A program made the translations under genes and the position numbers. A DNA stretch of 36,042 bases from Hoeflea sp. GTDB lineage: Bacteria; Pseudomonadota; Alphaproteobacteria; Rhizobiales; Rhizobiaceae. This document shows, in pieces, positions 9,420 through 18,386 of this stretch. Position 1 is the stretch's first letter. The number at the start of each line of letters is the position of its first letter. The stretch covers positions 1 through 36,042 of the forward strand of contig NZ_NVXQ01000015.1 in assembly GCF_002733955.1 (NCBI RefSeq), given 5' to 3'. The notes under the pieces are model-generated. The model worked only from the letters and a program-made list of their open reading frames with translations. It was not told the DNA's origin and searched no databases.

Positions 9420-10250
9420 ATGAACTATGCCTGCTTCACCGTCGAGATTGCCGACCACATCGCCCATATCCGTTTCAATCGGCCGGACAAGGCCAATTCG
9501 ATGACGCCGGAGTTCTGGGCCGAGCTGCCGCAGGCGGTGGACAGGATCTCCAATGACGGAGAAGCCCGGGTGATCGTGATCTCGTCCGAGGGCAAGCACT
9601 TTACCGCCGGAATGGATATCTCGGTGTTCATGAGCGGCGGGCTTGATGGCGATGCGACCAATGCGCATGTCTCGGCGGAGGCCTTTCGCTACAAGATCAA
9701 GGCGCTGCAGGAAACATTCTCCGCGCTTGAACGGGCGCGTCAGCCAGTGCTGGCCGCGATCCAGGGTGGCGCGATCGGCGCCGGTGTGGATCTGGCCACC
9801 GCGTGCGACTGCCGCTACGCATCGGCCGACGCGTTCTTCGCAGTGCAGGAAACGGCCATCGGCATGACCGCGGATGTGGGAACCTTCCCGCGGCTGGTGA
9901 AACTGATCCCGGAAGGCTGGGCGCGGCAAATGGCCTATACGGGCGAGCGGTTTCCGGCGGAAAAGGCGATGCAGATCGGTCTGGTCAACGAGGTGTTCGA
10001 AACCCCCGAAGCGCTGCTTGAAGGGGTGATGGCAATCGCGCGCAAGATTGCCGCGCACTCGCCGCTTGCGGTCACCGGCTGCAAGGCGATGGCCAATTAT
10101 TCCCGCGATCACTCGACCGCCGATACGCTGGACTACATTTCTGTGTGGAACGCGGCGATGCTGCGCCCCGATGACATCAAGGAAGCCTATATCGCCAAGG
10201 GCGAAAAGCGCGCGCCGGTGTTTGACGGCCTCAAGCCGGTCTCGAAATAG
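9420..10250 (+). CDS. Crotonase-family protein, delta3,5-delta2,4-dienoyl-CoA isomerase-like
   Basis: A 276-residue crotonase-fold enzyme. The oxyanion-hole segments are SSEGKHFTAGMDIS (about 55-68) and QGGAIGAGVDLATACD (115-130). Three acidic residues match those used by mammalian dienoyl-CoA isomerase ECH1: Asp130 in ACDCRY, Glu144 in VQETAIG and Asp152 in TADVGT. This supports isomerisation of 3,5-dienoyl-CoA intermediates in beta-oxidation of unsaturated fatty acids rather than plain hydration. Hydratase or another isomerase activity remains possible. The ATG follows a purine-rich AAGGGAGAG. It stands alone, ending 21 nt before the convergent galE gene. Confidence 0.85.
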   Translation: MNYACFTVEIADHIAHIRFNRPDKANSMTPEFWAELPQAVDRISNDGEARVIVISSEGKHFTAGMDISVFMSGGLDGDATNAHVSAEAFRYKIKALQETFSALERARQPVLAAIQGGAIGAGVDLATACDCRYASADAFFAVQETAIGMTADVGTFPRLVKLIPEGWARQMAYTGERFPAEKAMQIGLVNEVFETPEALLEGVMAIARKIAAHSPLAVTGCKAMANYSRDHSTADTLDYISVWNAAMLRPDDIKEAYIAKGEKRAPVFDGLKPVSK

Positions 10251-10271
10251 CGATCAATCCGGCGACTGGCC

Positions 10272-11393
10272 TCAGCGGTTGTATCTGCGGCGCGCCAGGA
10301 CCGGTGCGAAGGCCAGCGCGTTGCCGACGACCTCCTCCATGTCGTCATGCGGCGGTGTCCAGTCGAGCACGATGCGGCGGGGTGTCTGCTCTGTCTCGTC
10401 GATGACATGGTTGCTGCGTGAAAGCGCTGCTTCCCAGGCCAGCGCGCTGCCGACAATCTTGTCGATATCGTCATGCTGCGGCTGCCAGCCGAGCACCGTG
10501 CGGGCACGGGTCGAATCGGCGACCGAGGTGATGATGTCGCCTTCCCGCCGGGCACCGAGCCGGATGTCGAAATCGCGGCCGCTCAGGCGCCTGACCGAAT
10601 CGAGCACTTCCCGGACGCTGTAGCCGCGGCCGTAGCCGCAATTGGCGACCAGGCTCTCGCCGCCTGAGCGCAGGTAGGTCAGCGCATCGAGATGGGCGGC
10701 GACCAGATCGGTCACGTGGATGAAATCGCGGATGCAGGTACCGTCACGGGTCGGGTAATCGGTGCCGAAAACCTCGATGCCGTCACGCTTGCCCATGGCC
10801 GCTTCCGTCGCCACCTTGATCAGGTTGATGGCGCCGCGGGTCGATTGTCCGGTCCTTCCGAGCGGATCGGCGCCCGAGACGTTGAAGTAGCGCAAGGCCG
10901 CATAGCGGAAGTCGTGGGCCGCCGCCGCATCGGCAAGCATCATCTCGGTCATCAGCTTTGAGCGGCCGTAGGGTGATTGCGGCACGGTGGGTGTTGTTTC
11001 CGCGACCGGGCCATCGCCTTCCGGGCTGCCATAGACCGCTGCGGTGGAGGAAAAGACCAGCTTGCGGACCCCGGTTTCGATCGCGGCTCGGACCAGAGCG
11101 AGGGAATTGGCGGTGTTGTTCTGGTAATAACCCAGCGGATCGGCGATCGAGTCCGGCACCGAGATCGAGCCTGCGAAATGAATGATTGCCTCGATACCGT
11201 GGTCACGGATGATGTCGGTGATGGCACCGGTATCGGCCACATCGGCAGGGATGAGTTTCGCCTCGGGCGCCACGGCCCAGTCAAAGCCGGTCGACAGGCG
11301 GTCGACCACGACCACGTCCTCACCGGCGTCGAGCAGTGCCCAGACCATGTGGCTGCCGATATACCCTGCTCCGCCTGTCACCAGAACCGTCAT
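10272..11393 (-). CDS. galE: UDP-glucose 4-epimerase with duplicated C-terminal tail
   Basis: A 373-residue extended SDR protein. The NAD-binding motif is GGAGYIGSH at residues 7-15, the catalytic Ser/Thr region is FSSTAAVYG, and YGRSK supplies the Tyr-X3-Lys pair. It interconverts UDP-glucose and UDP-galactose, feeding surface polysaccharide synthesis. The start MTVLVTGGAG (ATG 11391-11393) is chosen because it begins directly at the first beta strand. A longer frame adds 15 unlikely residues. The protein is about 40 residues longer than typical GalE. The last canonical element, VLGWQPQHDDIDKIVGSALA (about residues 301-320), is repeated 42 residues later as VLDWTPPHDDMEEVVGNALA, an internal duplication. 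No polysaccharide cluster is adjacent. Confidence 0.95.
   Translation of the reverse strand: MTVLVTGGAGYIGSHMVWALLDAGEDVVVVDRLSTGFDWAVAPEAKLIPADVADTGAITDIIRDHGIEAIIHFAGSISVPDSIADPLGYYQNNTANSLALVRAAIETGVRKLVFSSTAAVYGSPEGDGPVAETTPTVPQSPYGRSKLMTEMMLADAAAAHDFRYAALRYFNVSGADPLGRTGQSTRGAINLIKVATEAAMGKRDGIEVFGTDYPTRDGTCIRDFIHVTDLVAAHLDALTYLRSGGESLVANCGYGRGYSVREVLDSVRRLSGRDFDIRLGARREGDIITSVADSTRARTVLGWQPQHDDIDKIVGSALAWEAALSRSNHVIDETEQTPRRIVLDWTPPHDDMEEVVGNALAFAPVLARRRYNR
10311..10503 (-). repeat. Direct repeat within galE 3' end
   Basis: The 67-nt segments 10311-10377 and 10437-10503 are direct repeats offset by 126 nt (42 codons), about 79% identical (53 of 67 by eye). The offset is a multiple of three, and the repeat is preserved in both amino-acid copies. 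This indicates an in-frame tandem duplication that has since diverged. Confidence 0.85.
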
Positions 11394-11492
11394 GCCAACC
11401 CCTCGATGGTGCTTCCACCACCGCAGGATGAACCTCAAGTTTCAAGAAACCGTGAATCGCGGATGTTCCGGTCTGGAGCAGTGCGGTTCGCG

Positions 11493-12659
11493 TCAGAGCG
11501 AGGAGATGTAATCCGCCAGCCGGCCTGCCGCTTCCTCGACATGGTCGAGGCGGCGCAGGAAACAGGCGCGCAGGAACTCTGCGCCGCCGTTGCCGAACGC
11601 AGTGCCCGGCGCCAGGCCGACGCCTGCACGGTCGACAATGTCAATCGCCGCAGCCCGGGTGTCGGTGATGCCGTCGATGCGGAAAAAGGCATAGAACGCG
11701 CCGTCAGGCTTCTGGGTGACGACCCGGTTGGTGCCTGTCAGCGCATCGCAGAACAGATCGCGCGCAGCGGTTGCCTTGGCAATCTGCTCGCCGACATATT
11801 GATCGCCCTGCTCAAGCGCTGCCAGCGCACCCTTCTGCATGAACTGGGGCACGCCCGAGGTCTGGTACTGGACGCTGTTTTCCAGCACCTGGATGATCGA
11901 GGGCGGCGCCACGATCCAGCCGACCCGCCACCCGGTCATCGACCAGTTCTTGGAGAAGCTGTTGACGAAGATGATGCGGTCGTCGTCCTGCATGATATCG
12001 AGAAATGACGGTGCGCGGCCGCCCGCATAGTAAAACTGGGTGTAGATCTCGTCGGCGATGATCCAGAGACCATGCTTGCGCGCCAGGTCGAGCACGGCGG
12101 CGAGATCCTCCGGCGTGGCGGTCCAGCCGGTCGGGTTGGAGGGAGAATTGAAGAAGATCGCACGGGTTTTCGGCGTGATCGCAGCAGCCAGGCGCTCGGG
12201 ATCAAGGCTCCACCGGCCATTGGCGTAATCCAGCGGTGCCGCCACGGAGATACCGCCGGACATGGCCAGCGCTGCGGCGAAATTGGGCCAGGCCGGTGTC
12301 AGCTGGACGACCTCGTCACCCGGATTGACGACGGCTTCAATGGCGATCTTGATCGCCTGCATGCCCGAACCGGTAACGCAGAAGGCATCGAGCGGAAGTT
12401 GCCTGCCGAACAGGCGGGCGTGGTAATCGACCAGGGCCTGCCGGAGTTCGGGGATGCCGCGCTGCCAGGTGTAGAAGGTTTCACCGGCCAGCAGCGCCTC
12501 GGCCGCGGGCCGGGCAATAAAGTCAGGGGTTTTCTCGTCGCCTTCGCCGGCCCAGAGCGGGATCAGGCCGGGTTTGAGGCGACCGTGATTGACCACGGCG
12601 ACGATGCCGCTTTCAGGGGCCTGAATGGCGCGGCGGCTGAGGCTTTCGAACTGGTTCAT
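11493..12659 (-). CDS. Class I/II pyridoxal-phosphate aminotransferase
   Basis: A 388-residue fold-type I aminotransferase of the aspartate aminotransferase (I-gamma-like) group. Visible hallmarks are NSPSNPTGW (residues 171-179), Asp203 and Tyr206 in ADEIYTQFY, the Schiff-base lysine K237 in NSFSKNWSMTGWRVGW, and the carboxylate-binding Arg near the C-terminus. Substrate preference (aspartate, aromatic or other) cannot be judged. It is transcribed leftwards, 99 nt upstream of galE and 189 nt downstream of mscL, with a terminator between it and mscL. Confidence 0.92.
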   Translation of the reverse strand: MNQFESLSRRAIQAPESGIVAVVNHGRLKPGLIPLWAGEGDEKTPDFIARPAAEALLAGETFYTWQRGIPELRQALVDYHARLFGRQLPLDAFCVTGSGMQAIKIAIEAVVNPGDEVVQLTPAWPNFAAALAMSGGISVAAPLDYANGRWSLDPERLAAAITPKTRAIFFNSPSNPTGWTATPEDLAAVLDLARKHGLWIIADEIYTQFYYAGGRAPSFLDIMQDDDRIIFVNSFSKNWSMTGWRVGWIVAPPSIIQVLENSVQYQTSGVPQFMQKGALAALEQGDQYVGEQIAKATAARDLFCDALTGTNRVVTQKPDGAFYAFFRIDGITDTRAAAIDIVDRAGVGLAPGTAFGNGGAEFLRACFLRRLDHVEEAAGRLADYISSL

Positions 12660-12762
12660 GGCAAACTCCGTTTGCCTCTCTTAGCGGGTTACGCAGGCCA
12701 TCGCATCCATTCAGAGCTTATCAACCCATCGATTTTCCTGATGCAAGAGAACCGCGGACAGC

Positions 12763-12792
12763 AAAAGGCCCCGGTACGAATACCAGGGCCTG
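12763..12792 (-). terminator. Terminator downstream of mscL
   Basis: On the minus strand AGGCCCTGGTA and TACCGGGGCCT form an approximately 11-bp stem with one wobble or mismatch around a short loop, followed by TTTT (plus-strand AAAA at 12763-12766). It lies about 57 nt beyond the mscL stop and ends its transcript before the aminotransferase gene. Confidence 0.8.
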
Positions 12793-12848
12793 GTTCAAGT
12801 CCATCATCTCAAGCTCGCCTCGTCGCGGCGAGCGGCGTGGACCGGGAT

Positions 12849-13262
12849 TTACTTCTTGAGCAGGTCGCGGATCTCGCTGAGCAGCGCGATATCTGCTGGC
12901 GGAGCAGCAGGCTTGGCCGGAGCGACCTCTTCTTGCTTGCGCAAGGAATTGACCGCCTTGACCATCAGGAAAATGATCCAGGCCAGGATCAGGAAGTTGA
13001 TCAGCACGGTCAGGAAGTTGCCGTAAGCGAGCACGGCGCCCTGCTCCCTGGCAGCTTCCAGTGTCGTTGCCGTCACGCCGCCGGCAAGCGGGATGAAGAA
13101 ATTGGAAAAATCAATTCCGCCAAAGATCGCGCCCACGATCGGCATGATGATATCATCGACCAGCGATGAAACAATAAGACCAAATGCACCGCCGATGATC
13201 ACACCGACAGCAAGATCCATCACGTTGCCCTTGGCGATGAACGCCTTGAACTCATTCAACAT
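12849..13262 (-). CDS. mscL: Large-conductance mechanosensitive channel
   Basis: A 137-residue inner-membrane channel that opens under membrane tension to release solutes after osmotic downshock; it works as a homopentamer. The N-terminal amphipathic helix and first membrane helix read [20 protein letters not shown], the family signature. The second helix is about residues 77-100 ([20 protein letters not shown]). A Pro/Ala linker leads to a C-terminal bundle helix ending [11 protein letters not shown]. Length is normal. It is monocistronic, with its own terminator, and divergent from the sensor kinase gene. Confidence 0.97.
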   Translation of the reverse strand: MLNEFKAFIAKGNVMDLAVGVIIGGAFGLIVSSLVDDIIMPIVGAIFGGIDFSNFFIPLAGGVTATTLEAAREQGAVLAYGNFLTVLINFLILAWIIFLMVKAVNSLRKQEEVAPAKPAAPPADIALLSEIRDLLKK

Positions 13263-13398
13263 GTCAATTCTCTCCGTTGGTCGCGGATGTCCCTCTCACA
13301 TGAACCGCAAGGCCCGCGCGCCCCGTCAAACCGGTTTAGGCATTACTAACACAGTTACGCGCGTAAAAAACTGGCAAAATTCCGGAATACACGGTTCA

Positions 13399-13418
13399 TT
13401 GAGCAAGCGGTTGCTCAA
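13399..13418. promoter_or_regulatory. Inverted repeat upstream of the crbS-like gene
   Basis: A perfect 8-bp inverted repeat TTGAGCAA-GCGG-TTGCTCAA lies 73 nt before the kinase ATG and 137 nt before mscL in the opposite direction. It could be an operator for a dimeric regulator or, if transcribed, a stable tetraloop hairpin. It lacks a following U tract on either strand, so a terminator is unlikely. Confidence 0.45.
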
Positions 13419-13490
13419 CCAAAGGCTGCCTTGTTTGGCATTTTTTTGGGCTTATGCTTGCGCTCCGGAGGCGTGGGGAGGAGACAGATC

Positions 13491-16400
13491 ATGATGCCCG
13501 GCTGGCTGGTTTTTGGATCGGCCCTATTCTATTTGCTGATGCTGTTCGCGATCGCCACCTATGGCGACCGGTCCGCGCGTCAGCATCGCAAGCGGACAGC
13601 CGGCCGTCCGATCATCTATTCGCTCAGCCTGGCGATCTATTGCACCTCCTGGACCTATTTCGGCGGTGTCGGCCTGGCAGCTTCGCGCGGGCTCGAATTC
13701 ACCGCGATCTATATCGGCCCGATCCTGATGTTCACGCTGGGGATGCCGATCCTCAAGCGGATCGTCACCCTGGCCAAAGCCGAAAAGCTCACCTCGATTG
13801 CCGACTTCATGGCGGCGCGCTACGGCAAGAACCCGCTGGTAGCAGCCCTGGTTGCGCTGATCGCCGTTATAGGCACGATCCCTTACATCGCACTGCAGCT
13901 CAAGGCGGTGTCCTCATCGGTCGCGGTGATGGTCGATGTCGAGCAGTTGAACCGGGTGACGGAAACCTTCTTCCTGTCCGACATTTCCTTCTTCGTCACG
14001 CTGGTGCTTGCGGCTTTCGCGGCCATTTTCGGCACCCGGCATACCGATGCGACCGAACACCAGGATGGCCTGATCCTAGCCATTGCGATGGAATCTCTTG
14101 TCAAGCTGCTGGCGTTCTCGCTGATCGGACTGACGGTGATGTTCGTGATGTTTGACGGCCCCTGGGATCTGTTGCAGGCTGCCACCGCCAATGCCGAGGT
14201 GATGACGGCAATGACGCATGAGACACCGTTGCTGCGCTGGGCGCTGCTGATCGTGTTGTCGGCATTCGCCATCATCCTGCTGCCGCGGCAGTTTCATGTT
14301 GCCGTGGTCGAGAACAGGACGCTGGGAGAGCTGCGGCTGGCCGGATGGCTGCTGCCGTTTTATCTCGTCGCCATCAACATTTTCGTGCTGCCGGTGGCCA
14401 TTGCCGGGGTGCTGCAGTTCGGATCCGGCGCCTCCAGCGACCTTTTCGTGCTGGCCTTGCCGATGGCCAACGACATGCCCGTCGTCACGCTTCTGACCTT
14501 TATCGGGGGCTTTTCGGCGGCAACCGCAATGGTGATCGTCGCGTCCGTTGCCGTGGCCATCATGGTTTCCAACGACATCATCGTTCCGGTGGTTCTGAGG
14601 CGGCGCGACCGCCGCGGCCAGAGCGGCGATTTTTCAGGCCTGATCCTGATCATCCGGCGCACCGCGATCATCGGCATCCTGCTGCTGGGTTTCGCCTATT
14701 ACCGCGCAGCCGACATCAATGCCGGGCTGGCTTCCATCGGGCTGTTGTCGTTTGCAGCGATCGCGCAACTGGCGCCGGCCTTTTTCGGAGGACTGTTCTG
14801 GCGGCAGGCCAACGCGCGTGGCGCCATTGCCGGGCTCTCCAGCGGAATTGCGATCTGGGCCTATATTCTGATGGTGCCCAGCCTGGGCGGGCCGGACAAC
14901 AGCCATGTGGCGGCAGCTATCCTGGATTTCATCATTCCCGGCACCTATGCCTTTACCGGGCCGTCAGCTGATCCGCTGTTCAACGCGGTGGTTCTGAGCC
15001 TGACCGTCAATTGCCTGTTCTACGTGATCGGCTCGCTGTCACGCAGGCCAAAATCCATCGAGCGAATACAGGCGGCGATGTTCATTCCGGAAAGCCAGCG
15101 GCTGACCACATCGGGCCGGCGCTGGAAGACCAAGGTGACGGTCGGAGACCTGAAACAGACCATCAGCCGCTATCTCGGACAGGAGCGGACGGAACGCTCA
15201 TTCCATTCGCATGAACGCGCCATCGGCCGCTGGATCAACGAGCAGGATCCGGCCGACATGGGCATGTTGCGATTTGCCGAGCAGCTGCTCGGCAGCGCCA
15301 TCGGATCGGCCTCGGCACGGCTGGTGTTGTCGCTGCTGTTCGAGCGCGCGGACGACATTCCCGGCGACACTGCACGGCTGCTGGATGAGGCTTCCGAAGC
15401 GCTGCAATACAACCGCGACCTGCTGCAGACAGCGCTTGGCCAGATGAACCAGGGCATCACCGTGTTTGACAATTCCAACCGGCTGACGGTCTGGAACAAG
15501 CGGTTCCGCTCGCTGCTGGAATTGCCCGAACAGGTCGGCCAGGTCGGGTTCCCGCTGGAAAGCATCATTGCCATTCTGGTCGAGCGAGGAGATCTCAAGC
15601 CGGGCGAGGAGCAAGAGGCGCTGGACCGTTTTCTCGAGATGGACAAGGCCTTCTCGCTGACGATCGGACCGGAAAAGCGGATCATCGAAATCCGCTCCAA
15701 CCCGATGCCCGACAGTGGCATCGTGACCACCTATGCCGATATCACCGAGCGCGTGGCCGCCGACATGGCGCTGAAGCAGGCCAACGAAACGCTCGAGCAG
15801 CGCGTCACCAAGCGAACTGCGGAACTGACCCGCGTGAACCGCGAGCTGGAGAAGGCACAACTGACCGCCGAAGAGGCCAATATCGGCAAGACGCGGTTCC
15901 TCGCCGCCGCCGGGCACGACATCTTGCAGCCGCTCAATGCGGCGCGGCTCTACTCCTCCACGCTGGTCGAGCGGCTGGGCAATTCCCCCGATCAGAAACT
16001 GGTGCAGAACATCGATTCCTCGCTGGAATCGGTGGAAGCCATCCTGGGCGCGGTGCTGGACATCTCGAGACTCGACACCGGGGCGATGAAACCGCAACTG
16101 GCGAGTTTCCCGCTCAATGATCTGTTGCAACGGGTGGTCACCGATTTTGCCCCGGTGGCACGGGAGAAGAACCTCAAGTTCACGGTGATGCCGACCAGCG
16201 TGCATGTGCGCTCCGACCCCAATCTTTTGCGCCGGCTGATCCAGAACCTGGTCTCCAACGCCATCAAGTACACGCGGGAAGGCCGGGTTCTGGTTGGTGT
16301 CCGGCGCCGCGGCGACAAGGTCCTGATCCAGGTGATCGACACCGGAATTGGAATTCCCTCGACCAAGTTCCGTACCGTGTTCCGGGAATTTGCCCGGCTT

Positions 16401-16991
16401 GAGGAAGGTGCGCGGACAGCTTCTGGACTGGGGCTGGGCCTTTCGATTGTCGACCGGATCGCGCGGGTTCTCAAACACTCTGTCGACATTGCCTCGCTCT
16501 CGGGCAAAGGCACCGAGTTCCGGGTGGAATTGCCGATCGAGACCAATATCTCGCGCATCCAGGCTCAGCCGAAGCGCAAGTCAGCAGACACAGCCAACAC
16601 CAATCTGAAGGGGCTGAGAGTGCTGTGCATCGACAATGAGCCGAAGATCCTCGAAGGCATGACGCTCTTGTTGAGCGGCTGGGGCTGCACGGTTCTGGCC
16701 GCGGACTCGCAGAGCGGAAGCTTGCAGATTGCGGAGACCGAGGACGCGCCGGATGTGATCTTTGCCGATTTTCATCTCGATGACGGCACCGGCCTCGAGA
16801 CAATCGTGGCGCTGCGCAAATTGTGGAAGATGGATATCCCCGGCCTGCTGGTGACCGCTGACCGCACGCCCGAGGTGCGCGGCATGGCAGAGGCTGAACA
16901 TATTGCGGTTCAAAACAAGCCGATCAAGCCTGCGGCCCTGCGTGCGTTCCTCAACCAGGTCACCTTCACCCGGAGGAGCGCAGCAGAGTAA
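13491..16991 (+). CDS. Transporter-fused hybrid sensor histidine kinase, CrbS-like
   Basis: A 1166-residue membrane sensor. Residues 1 to about 540 form a sodium:solute symporter (SLC5/PutP-like) domain with about 13 hydrophobic segments. Then follow a linker (about 545-640, where CrbS proteins carry a STAC domain), a PAS domain (about 645-755), a coiled coil, and HisKA with His809 in AAGHDILQPL. HATPase_c lies at about 905-1020 (LVSNAIKYT, DTGIGIP, GLGLGLS) and a receiver domain at about 1040-1160 with Asp1093 in FADFHLDDGTG. The order matches CrbS, which senses acetate-related state and controls acetyl-CoA synthetase through CrbR. The ATG at 13491 follows GGGGAGGAG. The LuxR-type partner gene faces it, 25 nt beyond its stop. 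The acetate role is by analogy; no acs gene is in the window. Confidence 0.88.
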   Translation: MMPGWLVFGSALFYLLMLFAIATYGDRSARQHRKRTAGRPIIYSLSLAIYCTSWTYFGGVGLAASRGLEFTAIYIGPILMFTLGMPILKRIVTLAKAEKLTSIADFMAARYGKNPLVAALVALIAVIGTIPYIALQLKAVSSSVAVMVDVEQLNRVTETFFLSDISFFVTLVLAAFAAIFGTRHTDATEHQDGLILAIAMESLVKLLAFSLIGLTVMFVMFDGPWDLLQAATANAEVMTAMTHETPLLRWALLIVLSAFAIILLPRQFHVAVVENRTLGELRLAGWLLPFYLVAINIFVLPVAIAGVLQFGSGASSDLFVLALPMANDMPVVTLLTFIGGFSAATAMVIVASVAVAIMVSNDIIVPVVLRRRDRRGQSGDFSGLILIIRRTAIIGILLLGFAYYRAADINAGLASIGLLSFAAIAQLAPAFFGGLFWRQANARGAIAGLSSGIAIWAYILMVPSLGGPDNSHVAAAILDFIIPGTYAFTGPSADPLFNAVVLSLTVNCLFYVIGSLSRRPKSIERIQAAMFIPESQRLTTSGRRWKTKVTVGDLKQTISRYLGQERTERSFHSHERAIGRWINEQDPADMGMLRFAEQLLGSAIGSASARLVLSLLFERADDIPGDTARLLDEASEALQYNRDLLQTALGQMNQGITVFDNSNRLTVWNKRFRSLLELPEQVGQVGFPLESIIAILVERGDLKPGEEQEALDRFLEMDKAFSLTIGPEKRIIEIRSNPMPDSGIVTTYADITERVAADMALKQANETLEQRVTKRTAELTRVNRELEKAQLTAEEANIGKTRFLAAAGHDILQPLNAARLYSSTLVERLGNSPDQKLVQNIDSSLESVEAILGAVLDISRLDTGAMKPQLASFPLNDLLQRVVTDFAPVAREKNLKFTVMPTSVHVRSDPNLLRRLIQNLVSNAIKYTREGRVLVGVRRRGDKVLIQVIDTGIGIPSTKFRTVFREFARLEEGARTASGLGLGLSIVDRIARVLKHSVDIASLSGKGTEFRVELPIETNISRIQAQPKRKSADTANTNLKGLRVLCIDNEPKILEGMTLLLSGWGCTVLAADSQSGSLQIAETEDAPDVIFADFHLDDGTGLETIVALRKLWKMDIPGLLVTADRTPEVRGMAEAEHIAVQNKPIKPAALRAFLNQVTFTRRSAAE

Positions 16992-17016
16992 AGCTGCAGG
17001 GTTCAGCCATCCCTTG

Positions 17017-17673
17017 TCAGTCGTCCTGGCTCAGCACCTCGGCACCGATCTTGGAGAGCTGTATGACGGCCTGGGTGCGGCTGTCGACGCCGAGTTTTTG
17101 CAACACGGCTGAGACATGCGCCTTGATGGTGGCTTCGGAAACGCCGAGCTCATAAGCGATCTGCTTGTTGAGCAAGCCTTCCGCCAGCATGCCCAGCACC
17201 CGCCCCTGCTGCGGGGTCAGTGTCTTGATGCGGGCGATGAGGCCCGCGATTTCCTGATCATGCTCGGATCCCAGATCAACATCCGGGGGCGTCCAGATGC
17301 CGCCGTCGAGCACGGTGCGCACGCCCTGGCGGATCTCGTCAATGCTCGCGGATTTCGAGATGAAACCGGATGCGCCCAGCTCGAGCGCGCGACGCATCGT
17401 CGAGACATCATCGGTGGCGGAGACGACAACGACCGGAAGACTTGAAAACTCGGCGCGAAAGGCAATCAGCCCGGAAAGCCCGGACACACCCGGCATGGTC
17501 AGGTCCAGAAGAATCAGATCCGCTTCCGGGTGGTCGCCAGCCTTCTTGCGGGCGCTTTCAAGATCACCGGCCTCCAGAATATCAATCGTGGCGCCGATTC
17601 CCTCGAGGGCTTGCCGCATGGCGCCCCGAAACAATGGATGATCGTCCGCAATAATGAATGTCAATTGCGCCAT
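17017..17673 (-). CDS. LuxR/NarL-family response regulator, CrbR-like
   Basis: A 218-residue two-domain response regulator. The receiver begins FIIADDHPLFRGAM, the phosphoacceptor is Asp57 in LILLDLTMPG, and the conserved Thr/Ser and Lys switch residues lie in VVVSATDD and GFISKSA. The C-terminal HTH is LTPQQGRVLGMLAEGLLNKQ to ATIKAHVSAVLQKLGVDSRT. The ATG at 17671-17673 has GGAGGGGGAG just upstream; a longer frame adds 38 implausible residues. It converges on the hybrid kinase gene and is its probable partner, as CrbR is to CrbS. Targets, perhaps acetyl-CoA synthetase, are not local. Confidence 0.9.
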   Translation of the reverse strand: MAQLTFIIADDHPLFRGAMRQALEGIGATIDILEAGDLESARKKAGDHPEADLILLDLTMPGVSGLSGLIAFRAEFSSLPVVVVSATDDVSTMRRALELGASGFISKSASIDEIRQGVRTVLDGGIWTPPDVDLGSEHDQEIAGLIARIKTLTPQQGRVLGMLAEGLLNKQIAYELGVSEATIKAHVSAVLQKLGVDSRTQAVIQLSKIGAEVLSQDD

Positions 17674-17784
17674 GCACTCTCCCCCTCCTGATCGCGCTGC
17701 CGCGGCAATCAGGCCCAAACCTGTTTGCGTGCACACCTTAGCGGCGCGCCAAGCCTTCACGCAAGTGCATGGAACGGCGAGGAC

Positions 17785-17804
17785 CAAAAGGCAAGCCGGC
17801 TTGC
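17785..17804 (-). terminator. Possible terminator after the small periplasmic gene
   Basis: The palindrome GCAAGCCGGCTTGC (17791-17804) reads on the minus strand as a 5-bp stem with a CCGG loop followed by CTTTTGG. It is 14 nt downstream of the stop of the secreted-protein gene. Short stem and short U run make it a modest candidate. Confidence 0.4.
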
Positions 17805-17817
17805 GAAACTTGAAATG

Positions 17818-18261
17818 TCAGGTTCGGTCCGGGACCGGTTCAGACGGCGTCTCTGGCGACGGCTCGAAATCCCTGCGCAGTTCCTCGGCCATGTCGAAGA
17901 AATGGCGCATTATCTTCTGCATGGCCCCGATGGCCCGGTCGAGTTCTGCCTCGTCGGGCATACCGGTACTCTCATCCTGCGGCTCCATTCGATCAAGGCG
18001 GTTCTCGAGCGCCTCAATTCGGGCTGAGAGATCCGACAAGGTGTCCTCGAAGGCGCGGCGTTCGTCGGCCGCCATCTTGCAGACAAGCTGACCATCCGTC
18101 TCGGTGCATATCGACATCTCTCCGGTCCGGGTGTCGAGCCTGACGAACCCGTTTGCGGATTTCTCGATGGTATAGCGATTTGCTACGGGTTCCTGGGCCA
18201 GCGCTTGCGCGGAACCGATCAAAGCCAGGGCCGAAACACACAGAATCTGAAAACGGATCAT
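17818..18261 (-). CDS. Small secreted coiled-coil protein, function unknown
   Basis: A 147-residue protein with a clear Sec signal peptide (MIRFQILCVSALALIGSAQA, cleavage after Ala-Leu-Ala near residue 22). A small N-terminal region with two cysteines follows (MSICTETDGQLVCKMAADER), perhaps a disulfide-closed beta hairpin, then a helical, probably coiled-coil segment (RRAFEDTLSDLSARIEALEN). A second helix rich in Met/Glu and a Pro/Glu-rich tail complete it. I do not recognise a named family. The ATG follows GGAGGGTGTCGTC. It lies 144 nt upstream of the crbR-like gene on the same strand, probably in a separate transcript, and is divergent from DUF952-pyrD. Confidence 0.65.
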   Translation of the reverse strand: MIRFQILCVSALALIGSAQALAQEPVANRYTIEKSANGFVRLDTRTGEMSICTETDGQLVCKMAADERRAFEDTLSDLSARIEALENRLDRMEPQDESTGMPDEAELDRAIGAMQKIMRHFFDMAEELRRDFEPSPETPSEPVPDRT

Positions 18262-18386
18262 GACGACACCCTCCTGTTTCTGTATGTGGTGACACGCAAT
18301 AACGACGAAATCGAGAAGGATGCCCGGACAGAGCGTCGACAGGACTGCCTCACCGGGCCGGCATCGGGAAAGCGAGACGCTCAAAC

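Noticed and set aside
13434-13455. Sigma54-like promoter (TTGGCATTTTTTTGGGC) before the crbS-like gene
   Set aside because: The GG and GC dinucleotides are 13 rather than 12 bases apart and the rest of the consensus is poor.
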